Source: Actinomycetospora chibensis
GTDB lineage: Bacteria > Actinomycetota > Actinomycetes > Mycobacteriales > Pseudonocardiaceae
Length of the DNA: 64,000 nucleotides
Reading direction: 5' to 3'
Assembly: GCF_028737215.1 (NCBI RefSeq)
Contig: NZ_JAQZAM010000003.1
Span: forward strand, 248,001 to 312,000
The first letter of the stretch is position 1; each line of letters starts with the position of its first letter. The notes beneath the pieces are model-generated. The model made no database searches and was not told the origin of the DNA. It saw nothing but the letters and a program-made list of their open reading frames with translations. This document shows, in pieces, positions 24,655 to 33,709 of the stretch. A program made the translations under genes and the position numbers.

Positions 24655-24665
24655 GGTACCGTACC
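24655..24665. promoter_or_regulatory. Dyad GGTAC-C-GTACC in a divergent promoter
   Basis: The perfect short inverted repeat lies between the DUF998 gene and the TetR gene, 25 bases before the TetR start. It is a likely operator for the TetR protein. Confidence 0.5.
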
Positions 24666-24689
24666 GTCCAGTTTCGTCGGGAGGGTGAC

Positions 24690-25307
24690 ATGACTGCGGG
24701 GAAGCGAGAGGTGATCGTCCGCGCCGCGACGGAGCTCTTCCTCCGTCAGGGCTACCAGGCAACGAGCACCGAGCAGATCGCCGCGGCGGCCGCGGTGTCG
24801 AAGCAGACCGTCTACAGCCGGTTCGGGGACAAGGAGAGCCTGTTCCGCGAGATCGTGCTCGGCGTCGCCGCCACCGCGGAGGCCTTCGCCGCCGACCTCA
24901 CGTCGTCCCTCGCCGACGTCTCCGAGAAGCAGGAGGTGGCGCCGGTGCTGCGTGCCTTGGCGCGGCGCTACCTCGCCGCGGTGATGGACCCGCAGGTCCT
25001 GGCCCTGCGCCGGCTGGTGATCGGCGAGGCCGCCCGCTTCCCCGAGGTCGCGGCCGCGTACTACGACCGCTCGCCGGCGAGGGTCCTGGCGGCCCTCGCC
25101 GACGGGTTCGGCCGGCTCGCCGACGTCGGGCTGATCACCGTCGACGACCCCCGGCGGGCCGCCGACGACTTCGCCTTCCTGGTGCTCGGGCGCCCGCTGG
25201 ACCACGGCATGTTCCACGTCCCGGCGACCGCCCCGTCGGACGCCGAGATCGGCGCCACCGCCGACCACGCCGTCGAGGTCTTCCTCGGGTGCGCTTCGCG
25301 CATGTGA
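24690..25307 (+). CDS. TetR/AcrR-family regulator
   Basis: The 205-residue protein starts at ATG 24690 behind GGGAGGG. The HTH reads VRAATELFLRQGYQATSTEQ, then IAAAAAVSKQTVYSRFGDKE. The C-terminal half (LRRLVIGEAARFPEVAAAYY and then PLDHGMFH) is like the AefR/TetR C-terminal class that binds small hydrophobic ligands. It is divergent from the DUF998 gene. Its stop codon lies within the stem of the palindrome that follows. Confidence 0.92.
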   Translation: MTAGKREVIVRAATELFLRQGYQATSTEQIAAAAAVSKQTVYSRFGDKESLFREIVLGVAATAEAFAADLTSSLADVSEKQEVAPVLRALARRYLAAVMDPQVLALRRLVIGEAARFPEVAAAYYDRSPARVLAALADGFGRLADVGLITVDDPRRAADDFAFLVLGRPLDHGMFHVPATAPSDAEIGATADHAVEVFLGCASRM

Positions 25308-25348
25308 GCACTTCGGAGTGCTCCAGCACCCCGAAGTGCTCACATGCG
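25299..25348. terminator. 50-nt palindrome between converging genes
   Basis: CGCATGTGAGCACTTCGG pairs perfectly with CCGAAGTGCTCACATGCG. The 14-base centre itself contains GTGCTCCAGCAC, which can pair further. The TetR stop codon is inside the left arm, and the hydrolase stop is three bases beyond the right arm. It is a bidirectional terminator candidate. Confidence 0.8.
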
Positions 25349-25350
25349 CG

Positions 25351-26400
25351 TCAGCGCACCGAGTCCAGGAAGCTGAAGAACGTCGCCGACCACCGCTGCG
25401 CGTCGTCGACGTGCGGGCCGTGGCCCGATTCCTCGAAGATCTCGATCTCGGCGCGGCCGCCGGCGGCGCGGTAGGCCTCGAGGACATCGCGGATCTGGGT
25501 GACCATCGGCTGCGGCGGGAAGACGTCGGCGCCGGGCCAGCCGGGCACGACGCCGCCCGCTCCGAGGGTGCCGAGCTCCAGCGCCGAGTGGTCGGCGACG
25601 ACGATGTCGGCGCCGCCGTGGGTCCAGAGCACCGGCGGCTTCTCGGCGAGCGTGGGCAGCCACGACCAGTCGCAGTACTTCGGCGACAGGGCGTTGAGCA
25701 GGCCCCGGGTCCCCGGCGCGGCGCCCGGCCAGTTCTCCGAGGGCACGGCGTCGCCCGGGTAGCCGTCGTCGGAGATGGTGGTCAGCAGGATCTCGTCGAG
25801 GAGCACGTCCTCGCGTGCGGGCGGCTCGCGGTGCCCGGCGCGCCAGTACGTCGCGTTCATGACGTTGCGCGGCGAGAGGGGGCTGTCCTCGGAGCGGTCG
25901 GCGTCGCGCAGGCGCTGCACGAACTCCGGGTTGGCCACGCCCGCGCCGGAGCCCGCGACGTCGGGCCAGCAGGGACGGCCGTCGCGGAACACGCCCCCGA
26001 ACCCGAACGGCGAGACGGGGTCGAGGAACGTCAGCGACGCGACCCGCCGGGCCCGGGCGACCAGGGCGATCGCGGCGCCCGCGGTGGACCACCCGACGAG
26101 GTGCACGGGGCGGTCGATGCCGAGCGCGTCGAGGAAGCCCTCGAGGTCGTCGGCCCAGTCGCCGAGCCCGCGGGTGGCGTCGATCGGCGCGGGCTCGCTG
26201 CGCCCGAAGCACCGCATGTCCGGGGCCAGCAGCCGGTAGCGCTCGGGCGCGCCGGGCATGAGGTGCTCGAAGAACCGACCGGTCGAGAGGTTGCCGTGCA
26301 CGAGCACCACGGGCTCGCCGTCGGAGGGGCCCGACTCGAGGTAGTGGGTGCGGATGCGTCCGTCGACCTCGGCGGCGCGCACGCCGGGCATGAGATCCAT
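25351..26400 (-). CDS. Alpha/beta hydrolase
   Basis: The 349-residue protein shows the fold clearly. VVLVHGNLSTGRFFEHLM carries the oxyanion HG, HLVGWSTAGAAIALV the nucleophile elbow (Ser in G-W-S-T-A-G), VLWTHGGADIVV the acid, and EIFEESGHGPH the catalytic His. The substrate is unknown. The ATG shares a base with the stop of the acyl-CoA dehydrogenase gene (TGATG), so it is part of the Crp/dehydrogenase operon and may act on an ester or CoA-derived product. Confidence 0.88.
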   Translation of the reverse strand: MDLMPGVRAAEVDGRIRTHYLESGPSDGEPVVLVHGNLSTGRFFEHLMPGAPERYRLLAPDMRCFGRSEPAPIDATRGLGDWADDLEGFLDALGIDRPVHLVGWSTAGAAIALVARARRVASLTFLDPVSPFGFGGVFRDGRPCWPDVAGSGAGVANPEFVQRLRDADRSEDSPLSPRNVMNATYWRAGHREPPAREDVLLDEILLTTISDDGYPGDAVPSENWPGAAPGTRGLLNALSPKYCDWSWLPTLAEKPPVLWTHGGADIVVADHSALELGTLGAGGVVPGWPGADVFPPQPMVTQIRDVLEAYRAAGGRAEIEIFEESGHGPHVDDAQRWSATFFSFLDSVR

Positions 26401-28022
26401 CAGGCGCTCCTGGAGGTGTCGGGCAGCCGGGCGAGCAGGGCGTCGACGTCGACACCGCGGGGGAGCGTGCCGAACGCCTGGCCGTGGTCGCCGGCGACGC
26501 GGGAGGACACGTAGGCGTCGGCGACGGCCGTCGGCGCGTGGCGCACGAGCAGCGCACCCGAGAGCAGCACCGCCATCCGCTCGGTGAGGCGCCGGGCGTC
26601 GCGCTCGTCGGCGTGGGCGAGGTCGGCCTCGACCTCCTTGCGGCCGGCGTCGATCCGGTCGTCGACGCCGGACACCTCGGCGCGCCACGCCTCCAGCGAG
26701 GCCGGCTCGCGGGCGAGGATACGCAGCAGGTCGAGGGCGTTCACGTTCCCCGAGCCCTCCCAGATCGAGTTCAGCGGCGACTCGCGGAACAGCCGCGGCA
26801 TCCCCGAGTCCTCGACGTAGCCGTTGCCGCCGAGGCACTCGAGGGCCTCGCCGACCACGGCGGTCTGGCGCTTGCAGATCCAGTACTTCCCGAGCGTCAC
26901 GCCGATCCGCCGGAACGCGGCCTCGTGCTCGTCGCGCGGTGCCCGGTCCTGCGCCCCGGCCAGCCGCAGCGCCAGCGACACCGCGGCCTCGGACTCGAGG
27001 GTCAGGTCGGCGAGCACCTCGCGCATCAGCGGTTGCTCGAGCAGGGTCCGTCCGAACGCCGACCGGTACCGGGCGTGGTGCGCCGCGCGCGACACCGCCG
27101 CCCTCATGCCGGCGGCGGAGCCGAGCGCGTTGTCCAGCCGCGTGCAGGCGACCATCTCGATGATCGTGCGCACGCCCCGGCCCTCGTCGCCGACCCGCCA
27201 GGCGACGGTGTCCTCGAACTCGGGCTCGCTCGACGCGTTCGACCGGTTGCCGAGCTTGTCCTTCAGGCGCTGGATGCGGAACGTGTTGCGCGTGCCGTCG
27301 GGCAGCACGCGGGGCACGAGGAAGCAGGTCAGCCCGTGGGGCGCCTGCGCCAGCACCAGGAAGAGATCGCACATCGGGGCGCTGGTGAACCACTTGTGCC
27401 CGGTGAGGAGGTAGGTCCCGTCGGCGGAGGGCGCGGCGCTCGTCGTGTTCGCCCGGACGTCCGAGCCGCCCTGCTTCTCGGTCATGCCCATGCCGGCGAG
27501 CAGGCCCCGCTTGGTGGACGGCACCCGCAGGCCGGGGTCGTGGGTCCGGCTCGTCAGCCCCGGTCCGTAGGTCGCGAGCAGCTCGGGAGCAGCGCGCAGG
27601 GCGGGCAGCACGGCGTAGGTCATCGAGATCGGGCAGCCGTGACCGGCCTCGAGCTGCGACCAGGTCAGGAAGCCCGCCGCCCGCGCGACGTGGGCCCCCG
27701 GGCGCTCGTCGGCCCAGGGCGCGCCGGCGAAGCCGTGCTCGACGGCGACGCGCGTCAGCTCCTCGTACGCCGGGTCGTAGTCGACCTCGTCGACGCGGTG
27801 CCCGACGCGGTCGTGGGTGCGCAGCCGGGGCTCGTTCCGGTGCGCGGCGTCGGCCCACTCCGCCGCGAGGGCCGAGCCCGCGAGCCGGCCGACGACGTGC
27901 AGGTCCTCGCGGGCCCACCCGGCGCCCTCGCGCTCGAGGCCCTCGAGCAGCGGCGGGTCGGCCGCGACGTCGTGGCCGACGAGATCGGGCACCTGGTTCG
28001 AGATCTCATGCGTCGCGGGCAC
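26400..28022 (-). CDS. AidB-like acyl-CoA dehydrogenase
   Basis: The 540-residue flavoprotein is longer than ordinary acyl-CoA dehydrogenases and fits the AidB branch. Motifs are GMGMTEKQGGSDVRANTT, YLLTGHKWFTSAPMCDLFLV, RFRTLLEQPL-like FGRTLLEQPLMREV, ALECLGGNGYVEDSGMPRLF and LNSIWEGSGNVNALDLLR, with the glutamate of WEGSGN as candidate base. GTG 28022 was chosen because it gives the expected N-terminus; it overlaps the Crp gene by 17 bases. AidB proteins link to alkylation stress or branched acyl-CoA oxidation. The substrate is unknown. Confidence 0.88.
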   Translation of the reverse strand: MPATHEISNQVPDLVGHDVAADPPLLEGLEREGAGWAREDLHVVGRLAGSALAAEWADAAHRNEPRLRTHDRVGHRVDEVDYDPAYEELTRVAVEHGFAGAPWADERPGAHVARAAGFLTWSQLEAGHGCPISMTYAVLPALRAAPELLATYGPGLTSRTHDPGLRVPSTKRGLLAGMGMTEKQGGSDVRANTTSAAPSADGTYLLTGHKWFTSAPMCDLFLVLAQAPHGLTCFLVPRVLPDGTRNTFRIQRLKDKLGNRSNASSEPEFEDTVAWRVGDEGRGVRTIIEMVACTRLDNALGSAAGMRAAVSRAAHHARYRSAFGRTLLEQPLMREVLADLTLESEAAVSLALRLAGAQDRAPRDEHEAAFRRIGVTLGKYWICKRQTAVVGEALECLGGNGYVEDSGMPRLFRESPLNSIWEGSGNVNALDLLRILAREPASLEAWRAEVSGVDDRIDAGRKEVEADLAHADERDARRLTERMAVLLSGALLVRHAPTAVADAYVSSRVAGDHGQAFGTLPRGVDVDALLARLPDTSRSA

Positions 28023-28752
28023 GGGATGATCCGACCACGCCGCGCGCCCGGGAGCCAGGCCCGGGCGCGGGCTCGCCGCGGGCCAGCGCGACGAGCGCGG
28101 GGCGGTCACGCAGGTGGTAGACGCCGCGCCCCACCGGCTCGACGATGTCGCGCGCCGCGATCGCCGCCAGCGCCTGGTTCACCGACTGTCGCGCGGCCCC
28201 GAGCCGGCTGGCCAGCTCCGCCTGCCGCAGCGGGATGACGACGAGGTCGGAGCCGGCCTGCTGCGAGGCGAGCAGGAACTTGGCCACCCGGCGGGTCACG
28301 GGCAACGAGCCGAGGTCGGCCATCTGCTCGGTGAAGGCCTGCAGACGCTCGGCGATGTGGCGGGCGATCGCGATCCCCAGCTCGCGGTCGGCCTCGAGGA
28401 GCCCGGGCAGCACGGACGCCGGGACGCGCAGCACCCGCGTGCCGTCGACCAGGGCGCGCATCGTCGCGTAGTACGGGATGTCCGCGACGACGTTCTCCAG
28501 GCACAGGCTCTCGCACCGGCGGTCGCTGACGAAGTAGAGCATCGACTCGGGATCCGTCGGCTGACCCCGCCACGCCCCGACCCGCCCGTGCAGGAGCACG
28601 AAGAACGCGTCCGGGGCGTGGCCGGACGTGTAGAGCACCGCCTCCCGGCTCAGCGTCTCCACCGTGCAGAGGCGGGCGACCGCGGCGAGGTGACCGGGTT
28701 CCAGGCGACGGAACCACTCGATCTGTCCGATCTCCTCGACCGTCGGCCGCAT
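28006..28752 (-). CDS. Crp/Fnr-family transcriptional regulator
   Basis: The 248-residue protein has an N-terminal cyclic-nucleotide-like beta roll (EIGQIEWFRRLEPGHLAAVA and then AFFVLLHGRVGAWRG) and a dimer helix (LGIAIARHIAERLQAFTEQM). The C-terminal winged helix is LRQAELASRLGAARQSVNQA. There is no Fe-S cysteine set of the Fnr type. Position at the head of the dehydrogenase/hydrolase genes, with overlap, suggests it controls its own operon. The effector is unknown. Confidence 0.9.
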   Translation of the reverse strand: MRPTVEEIGQIEWFRRLEPGHLAAVARLCTVETLSREAVLYTSGHAPDAFFVLLHGRVGAWRGQPTDPESMLYFVSDRRCESLCLENVVADIPYYATMRALVDGTRVLRVPASVLPGLLEADRELGIAIARHIAERLQAFTEQMADLGSLPVTRRVAKFLLASQQAGSDLVVIPLRQAELASRLGAARQSVNQALAAIAARDIVEPVGRGVYHLRDRPALVALARGEPAPGPGSRARGVVGSSRARDA

Positions 28753-28777
28753 CGTCGAACCTTAGCGTTCCTGACGA

Positions 28778-30301
28778 TCAGCGCACCCGATCGGAACTCC
28801 GGCGCCGACGCAGACGGCCCATGGCACCCCGCCACAGGCCATGGACGACCGACCCGATCGCCGGTGCCTCGCCCGGCGGACGGGCGTAGCGCGGCGGCAT
28901 GCCGAGCACCACCCACCGGCGCAGCAGGCGCGGGGTCTCCGGGACGGGGCGCCCGGCCGCGACCTCCTCGAAGGCGTCGGGATCGAGGCGCTCGCCCGCC
29001 GAGGTGTAGGTGCGCATGACCGCGTTCTCGAAGGCGTACCAGGCCGAGGGGTAGTCGAAGACGAGGTGCACGGCCCCGTCGTCGCCCTCCTCGCGGTCGA
29101 CGCGGAAGATCGGGTTGACCCGCAGCGACCCGGCGCCGTGCGGCGTGCCGGCGATCTCGTCGGTGTCGGCGAAGACCCGGTCGTCGCGCGAGCTGACGAG
29201 GTAGAGCCACTTCTGCTCGGCGAGCCCGGCGGTGTCGCACTCCGCGGTCAGGTCCAGCCCCCGGCCGGCGCGGTAGGCCCTGATCAGCTCGTCCTCGGAG
29301 GTGAGGCGCACCGGGGCGTCGCCGACGAGGTCGGCGTAGCCCTCGGGGGAGCGCTCGAAGGTGCTGTCGTACGGCTCGAGGAGCCGGTTGCCGAGCCGGT
29401 CGAGGATGATCGTGTCGTCGGCCGCGACCCGGCGCATCTCGTCCGCGGCGCCCTGCTGGGCGTCGAAGAGATGGAAGGCGTCGGAGCACAGGGACGCCGC
29501 GAACGCGTCGTCGGCGAAGGGCAGGGCGTCGACGCGGTCGGCGCACACGAACCGCTGGTCGGGGGCGATGTAACGGCGGCCCACCCAGAGCTGGAAGAAG
29601 TTGCGGTCGACCCCGACCGTCTCGACGGCCTCGTCGCGGGCGCCCAGGTGGTACATGAGGTGCCCGAAGCCGCAGGCCAGATCGAGCACGGGGCCGCGGC
29701 CGACCGGCAGGTGGCGGGCCATCGCGATCGAGGCGACGTAGCGCGGCTGGCCGAAGCGGGCGAAGAAGTACGGGAAGATGTCGCCGGCGATCTGCTCGGA
29801 CGAGCGCGCGTAGCACAGCTCCATCCAGTCCTGGGCGGTGAGCGCCCCGACGTCGGCCAGCATCTCCGCGACCTCGCCGCGGCGGGCCTCGCGGGCCAGG
29901 CGCGGCCACGGCCCGCGCGTGAACGGCACGCGCAGACCCCGGTGCCGCGCGAGGCCGAACGGCACGGCCGGCGGGAACGTCAGCATCTCGACCAGCGCGT
30001 CGAGCCCGCGGTCGGCCTCCAGCATCGCCACGAGCGTGTCGTGGTCGGGGCCCTCGATCTCGGTGCGTCCGGTGACGTGGTCCTGCACGTCGACGTGACC
30101 GCGCCGCAGGATCGGGATCGAGTCGAGCACGGGATCGACGTGGCAGTCGCAGCGCAGGACCCCGAACCACCCGCCGGGCAGGGGCTGGGTGGGGGTGGGG
30201 GTGAACGTCGGCGTGGCCCGGCAGTCCGGGCAGCGCAGCGGGCAGACGCCGCGTCCGGCGGCGGTGGCGGTCTCCTCCGGCAGCAGCAGCGAGTTCGTCA
30301 T
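28778..30301 (-). CDS. SAM-dependent methyltransferase with N-terminal zinc knuckle
   Basis: The 507-residue protein starts at ATG 30301 behind GGGGGA. The N-terminus has CPLRCPDC and later RCDCH, a likely small zinc-binding region like Trm112-type domains. The class I methyltransferase core begins near residue 205: GPVLDLACGFGHLMYHLGAR, then VETVGVDRNFFQLWVG and VDALPFADDAFAASLCSDAF. The C-terminal 200 residues are a separate region. The substrate is unknown. The Crp gene follows after 25 bases, so this may be the first gene of that operon; it diverges from the cyclase gene. Confidence 0.8.
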   Translation of the reverse strand: MTNSLLLPEETATAAGRGVCPLRCPDCRATPTFTPTPTQPLPGGWFGVLRCDCHVDPVLDSIPILRRGHVDVQDHVTGRTEIEGPDHDTLVAMLEADRGLDALVEMLTFPPAVPFGLARHRGLRVPFTRGPWPRLAREARRGEVAEMLADVGALTAQDWMELCYARSSEQIAGDIFPYFFARFGQPRYVASIAMARHLPVGRGPVLDLACGFGHLMYHLGARDEAVETVGVDRNFFQLWVGRRYIAPDQRFVCADRVDALPFADDAFAASLCSDAFHLFDAQQGAADEMRRVAADDTIILDRLGNRLLEPYDSTFERSPEGYADLVGDAPVRLTSEDELIRAYRAGRGLDLTAECDTAGLAEQKWLYLVSSRDDRVFADTDEIAGTPHGAGSLRVNPIFRVDREEGDDGAVHLVFDYPSAWYAFENAVMRTYTSAGERLDPDAFEEVAAGRPVPETPRLLRRWVVLGMPPRYARPPGEAPAIGSVVHGLWRGAMGRLRRRRSSDRVR

Positions 30302-30501
30302 CGGTCCCCCAGGTGGTGCGTCACAGCAACCTCGTCGAAGCGCCGGGGACCGTACGAGCCGATCACGGACGGGGGACCCGCCCGGCCCCCTCGTCGATCT
30401 CGACGGCCGATGTGCCGGCCCCTTGTCCCGGCCTCGCCCGAGGGGGCACGGTGGTCCGGATCACCTGCGTGGTGACCACGTTCTCGAAGAGGAGAAGACA
30501 T

Positions 30502-31464
30502 ATGGCCGACGTCCCGTCGATGCGGGAACTGCTGGGCGACAACCCCCCTCAGAACTGGGGGAAATGGGGTTCGGACGACGAGGTCGGCTCGCTGAACTAC
30601 CTCGACCCCGCCCAGGTGCTCCGGGGCGTGGCGAGCGTGCGCGACGGTCAGGTCTTCACGCTCCAGTGCCCCATGGGCCACCCGCACGGCGACCCCGTCT
30701 TCCCGGGCCGCGAGGGCATCAAGCGCGAGATGGTGTGGGACCAGGAGCTCTTCGAGTCGGGCAACGGCCCGAGCTTCCCGGGCGGCATCCGCGCGACCGA
30801 CGACAAGGCGGAGATCTTCCTCCAGGGGTCGTCGCAGTACGACGCGCTCGGCCACGCCTGGTACGACGACACGCTCTGGAACGGGCGCTCGGCCGACACC
30901 ACCAACGGCGGCGGCATGAGCTGGGCGTCGATCCTCCCGATCGCGGAGCGGGGCGTCGCCGGACGCGGCGTGCTGATCGACATGGCGCGCCACCGCGGCA
31001 AGGACTGGCTGGACAAGGGCGAGACGTTCACCCATACCGACCTCGAGGACGCCGCCGCGAAGCAGGGCACGACGATCGAGGACCGCGACATCCTGCTCGT
31101 GCGCACCGGCTTCCTGAAGTACTTCTACGCGACGCCCGCCGAGGAGTTCTACGAGGGCTTCATCGAGCCGGGGCTGACCTACTCGCGCGAGCTCGTGGAG
31201 TGGTTCCAGAACAAGGAGATCCCGAACCTCGTCACCGACACCATCGCCAACGAGGTGACGGCGAACCCCGAGACCGGGGTGCTGCTGCCGCTGCACGCGT
31301 CGCTGCTGCGCAACCTCGGCGTCAGCCTCGCCGAGATCATCTGGCTGGACGACCTCGCCGACGCCTGCGCCGCCGACGGACGCTGGGACTTCCTCTACAC
31401 CGCGGCCCCGCTGAAGATCCACGAGGCGACGGGCTCCCCGGTCAATCCGGTGGTGATCCGCTGA
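30502..31464 (+). CDS. Cyclase-family protein (kynurenine formamidase-like fold)
   Basis: The 320-residue protein starts at ATG 30502 behind GAGGAGAAG. It belongs to the cyclase family: WGKWGSDDEVGSLNYLDPAQ, then the metal-site region QGSSQYDALGHAWYDDTLWN and ASILPIAERGVAGRGVLIDM. Bacterial members hydrolyse or cyclise aromatic or polyketide-like amides and esters. The next gene encodes an acyl-CoA ligase and overlaps by one base (TGATG), so the hydrolysis product may be an acid that is then activated with CoA. Confidence 0.87.
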   Translation: MADVPSMRELLGDNPPQNWGKWGSDDEVGSLNYLDPAQVLRGVASVRDGQVFTLQCPMGHPHGDPVFPGREGIKREMVWDQELFESGNGPSFPGGIRATDDKAEIFLQGSSQYDALGHAWYDDTLWNGRSADTTNGGGMSWASILPIAERGVAGRGVLIDMARHRGKDWLDKGETFTHTDLEDAAAKQGTTIEDRDILLVRTGFLKYFYATPAEEFYEGFIEPGLTYSRELVEWFQNKEIPNLVTDTIANEVTANPETGVLLPLHASLLRNLGVSLAEIIWLDDLADACAADGRWDFLYTAAPLKIHEATGSPVNPVVIR

Positions 31465-33128
31465 TGGGGATCTACGATGAACGACCCTGGCTGCCGCGCT
31501 ACCGGGACGACTACCCGCACGACGTGGAGCCGGAGTACCCGAACGCGCTGGCGATGTTCTCGGCGGCGCTCGAGCGCTCGCCGGACACCGAGATCGTCCG
31601 GTACTTCGACGGCACGCTGACCCTGCGCGAGCTCGACCGGCTCTCCGACCAGTTCGCGGTCGCGCTCGCCGACCGCGGCTTCGAGAAGGGCCACCGTCTC
31701 GCGACCTACCTGCAGAACATCCCGCAGGTGCTGATCGCCGTGATCGGGACGTGGAAGGCCGGCGGCATCGTCGTCTCCATCAACCCGATGAGCCGGACCC
31801 GCGAGCTGACGACGCTGCTCGGCGACTGCGAGGCCACCGCGCTGCTCGCCGAGGAGGACCTCTTCGGCCAGGTCGCCGCCGAGGTCGTCCCGACGATCCC
31901 GTCGCTGCGCATCGCGTGGACGACCTCGCCGCTGGAGTACCAGACGCGCCACGACCCCCGGCTGTTCGCGTCGGTCGAACGCGTGCGCCACGAGGGCACC
32001 GAGGACCTCACCGAGGTGCTCGCCGCCGTCGGGGACCGCAGGCCCGAGCCGGTGGAGCTCGGCCTCGACGACGTCGCGTTCCTGGGCTACACGTCGGGGA
32101 CGACCGGCCCTCCGAAGGGCGCGATGAACACCCACCGCAACGTGGTGTTCAACGCGCGTACCTACCGGGACTGGATCCAGCTCGGCCCGGAGGACTCCGT
32201 GCTCGGCGTCGCCCCGCTGTTCCACATCACGGGCGTCATCGGCCACCTCGCGATCGCCCTGCTCGTCCCGATCCCGCTCGTGCTCGCCTACCGTTTCGAG
32301 CCGCAGGTGGTGCTCGACGCGATCCGTGAGCACAAGCCGACCTTCTCGATCGGCTCGATCACGGTGTTCATCGCGCTGATGAACGCCCCTGGCGCCCAGC
32401 GCGACGACCTCGCGTCGATGACCCGGCTGTACTCCGGCGGCGCGCCGATCCCACCGTCGACGATCAAGGCGTTCTCCGACCAGTTCGGGCTCTACATCCA
32501 CAACTTCTACGGGCTCACCGAGACGAGCTCGCCCTCGCACGGCGTGCCGCGCGAGGCCGACGCACCCGTCGACACCGCGTCGGGCGCGCTCTCGGTCGGC
32601 GTGCCGGTGTTCTCGACCGTCGTGCGCATCGTGCGCGACGACGGCACCGACGCCGACGTCGGCGAGGTGGGCGAGATCGTCACCCGCGGCCCGCAGGTGG
32701 TGCCGGGCTACTGGAACAAGCCCGAGGAGACGCAGAACGCCCTGCGCGCTCCCGACGGCTCGGTCGAGCTCAAGACCGGCGACGTGGGCTACATGGACGA
32801 CCAGGGCTGGTTCTACGTCGTCGACCGCAAGAAGGACCAGATCAACGCGGGCGGCTACAAGGTCTGGCCCCGCGAGGTCGAGGACGTGCTCTACGAGCAC
32901 CCGGCGGTCCGCGAGGCGGCGGTCGTCGGCGTGCCCGACGAGTACCGCGGCGAGACCGTGAAGGCGTTCGTCTCGGTGCGCCCGGGGCAGGAGGTCGACC
33001 CGGACGAGCTCATCGCGTTCTGCAAGGAGCGGATGTCGGCCTACAAGTACCCGCGCCAGGTCGAGCTCATGGACGAGATCCCCAAGACCGTCACCGGCAA
33101 GCTGCTGAGGCGCGCCCTGCGGTCCTGA
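31464..33128 (+). CDS. AMP-dependent acyl-CoA synthetase
   Basis: The 554-residue protein is of fatty-acid/aryl-CoA ligase type. Motifs are FLGYTSGTTGPPKGAMNTHR (P-loop), NFYGLTETSSPSHG (A5), VELKTGDVGYMDDQGWFYVV, DRKKDQINAGGYKVWPREVE, and PKTVTGKLLRRAL with the catalytic lysine. The substrate is uncertain: a medium to long or aromatic acid. Coupling with the cyclase-family gene suggests a short catabolic route. There is no membrane segment. Confidence 0.9.
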   Translation: MGIYDERPWLPRYRDDYPHDVEPEYPNALAMFSAALERSPDTEIVRYFDGTLTLRELDRLSDQFAVALADRGFEKGHRLATYLQNIPQVLIAVIGTWKAGGIVVSINPMSRTRELTTLLGDCEATALLAEEDLFGQVAAEVVPTIPSLRIAWTTSPLEYQTRHDPRLFASVERVRHEGTEDLTEVLAAVGDRRPEPVELGLDDVAFLGYTSGTTGPPKGAMNTHRNVVFNARTYRDWIQLGPEDSVLGVAPLFHITGVIGHLAIALLVPIPLVLAYRFEPQVVLDAIREHKPTFSIGSITVFIALMNAPGAQRDDLASMTRLYSGGAPIPPSTIKAFSDQFGLYIHNFYGLTETSSPSHGVPREADAPVDTASGALSVGVPVFSTVVRIVRDDGTDADVGEVGEIVTRGPQVVPGYWNKPEETQNALRAPDGSVELKTGDVGYMDDQGWFYVVDRKKDQINAGGYKVWPREVEDVLYEHPAVREAAVVGVPDEYRGETVKAFVSVRPGQEVDPDELIAFCKERMSAYKYPRQVELMDEIPKTVTGKLLRRALRS

Positions 33129-33172
33129 CCCCGCACGGCGGCGTCACACGGAGTCCGCGACGATCGCTCGCG

Positions 33173-33709
33173 ATGCTCCGTGTGCTCGCCGCCGTGCTGC
33201 TCGCCCTCGTCCTGGCGGGGTGTGCCGACGCGCCGGTGGCCACGCCCGCGCCGAATCCCGACGCGGCGTTCCTGTCGGGGATGATCCCGCACCACGAGCA
33301 GGCCCTCGAGCTCACGGCGATGGTCGGGGGACGGGACGGCTCGCCGGGGCTCGACGCGATCGCGCTGCGCATCGATCGCGAGCAGGTCGAGGAGATCGGC
33401 CAGATGCAGGGGCTGATGCGCGCCCGGGGGCTCGCGCCGGTGGCGGCCGGGATGATGCCCGGAATGATGCACGGGATGGCCGACCCGGCGACGCTCGCGA
33501 CGTTGCGGTCGTCGCGGGGCCCGGCCTTCGAGCGCCTCTGGCTCGACACCATGATCAGCCACCACGACGGCGCCCTGATGATGGCCCGCGACTACCTCGC
33601 CACCGGCACCGACGACACGCTGCGCCGGTACGCCCGGACGCTCGTCGTCGCCCAGTCCGGCGAGATCGAGGCAATGCGCGCGATGAGGACTAGCATCGCC
33701 GGGCCATGA
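33173..33709 (+). CDS. DUF305-family lipoprotein
   Basis: The 178-residue protein has a signal peptide ending in the lipobox VLAGC (Cys 17). The DUF305 core has two similar halves, FLSGMIPHHEQALELTAMV and LDTMISHHDGALMMARDYL, each with a paired-His motif, and a Met-rich linker GMMPGMMHGMADP. The His and Met residues could bind copper; family members often sit near copper genes. The function is not established. It overlaps the next gene by four bases. Confidence 0.88.
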   Translation: MLRVLAAVLLALVLAGCADAPVATPAPNPDAAFLSGMIPHHEQALELTAMVGGRDGSPGLDAIALRIDREQVEEIGQMQGLMRARGLAPVAAGMMPGMMHGMADPATLATLRSSRGPAFERLWLDTMISHHDGALMMARDYLATGTDDTLRRYARTLVVAQSGEIEAMRAMRTSIAGP

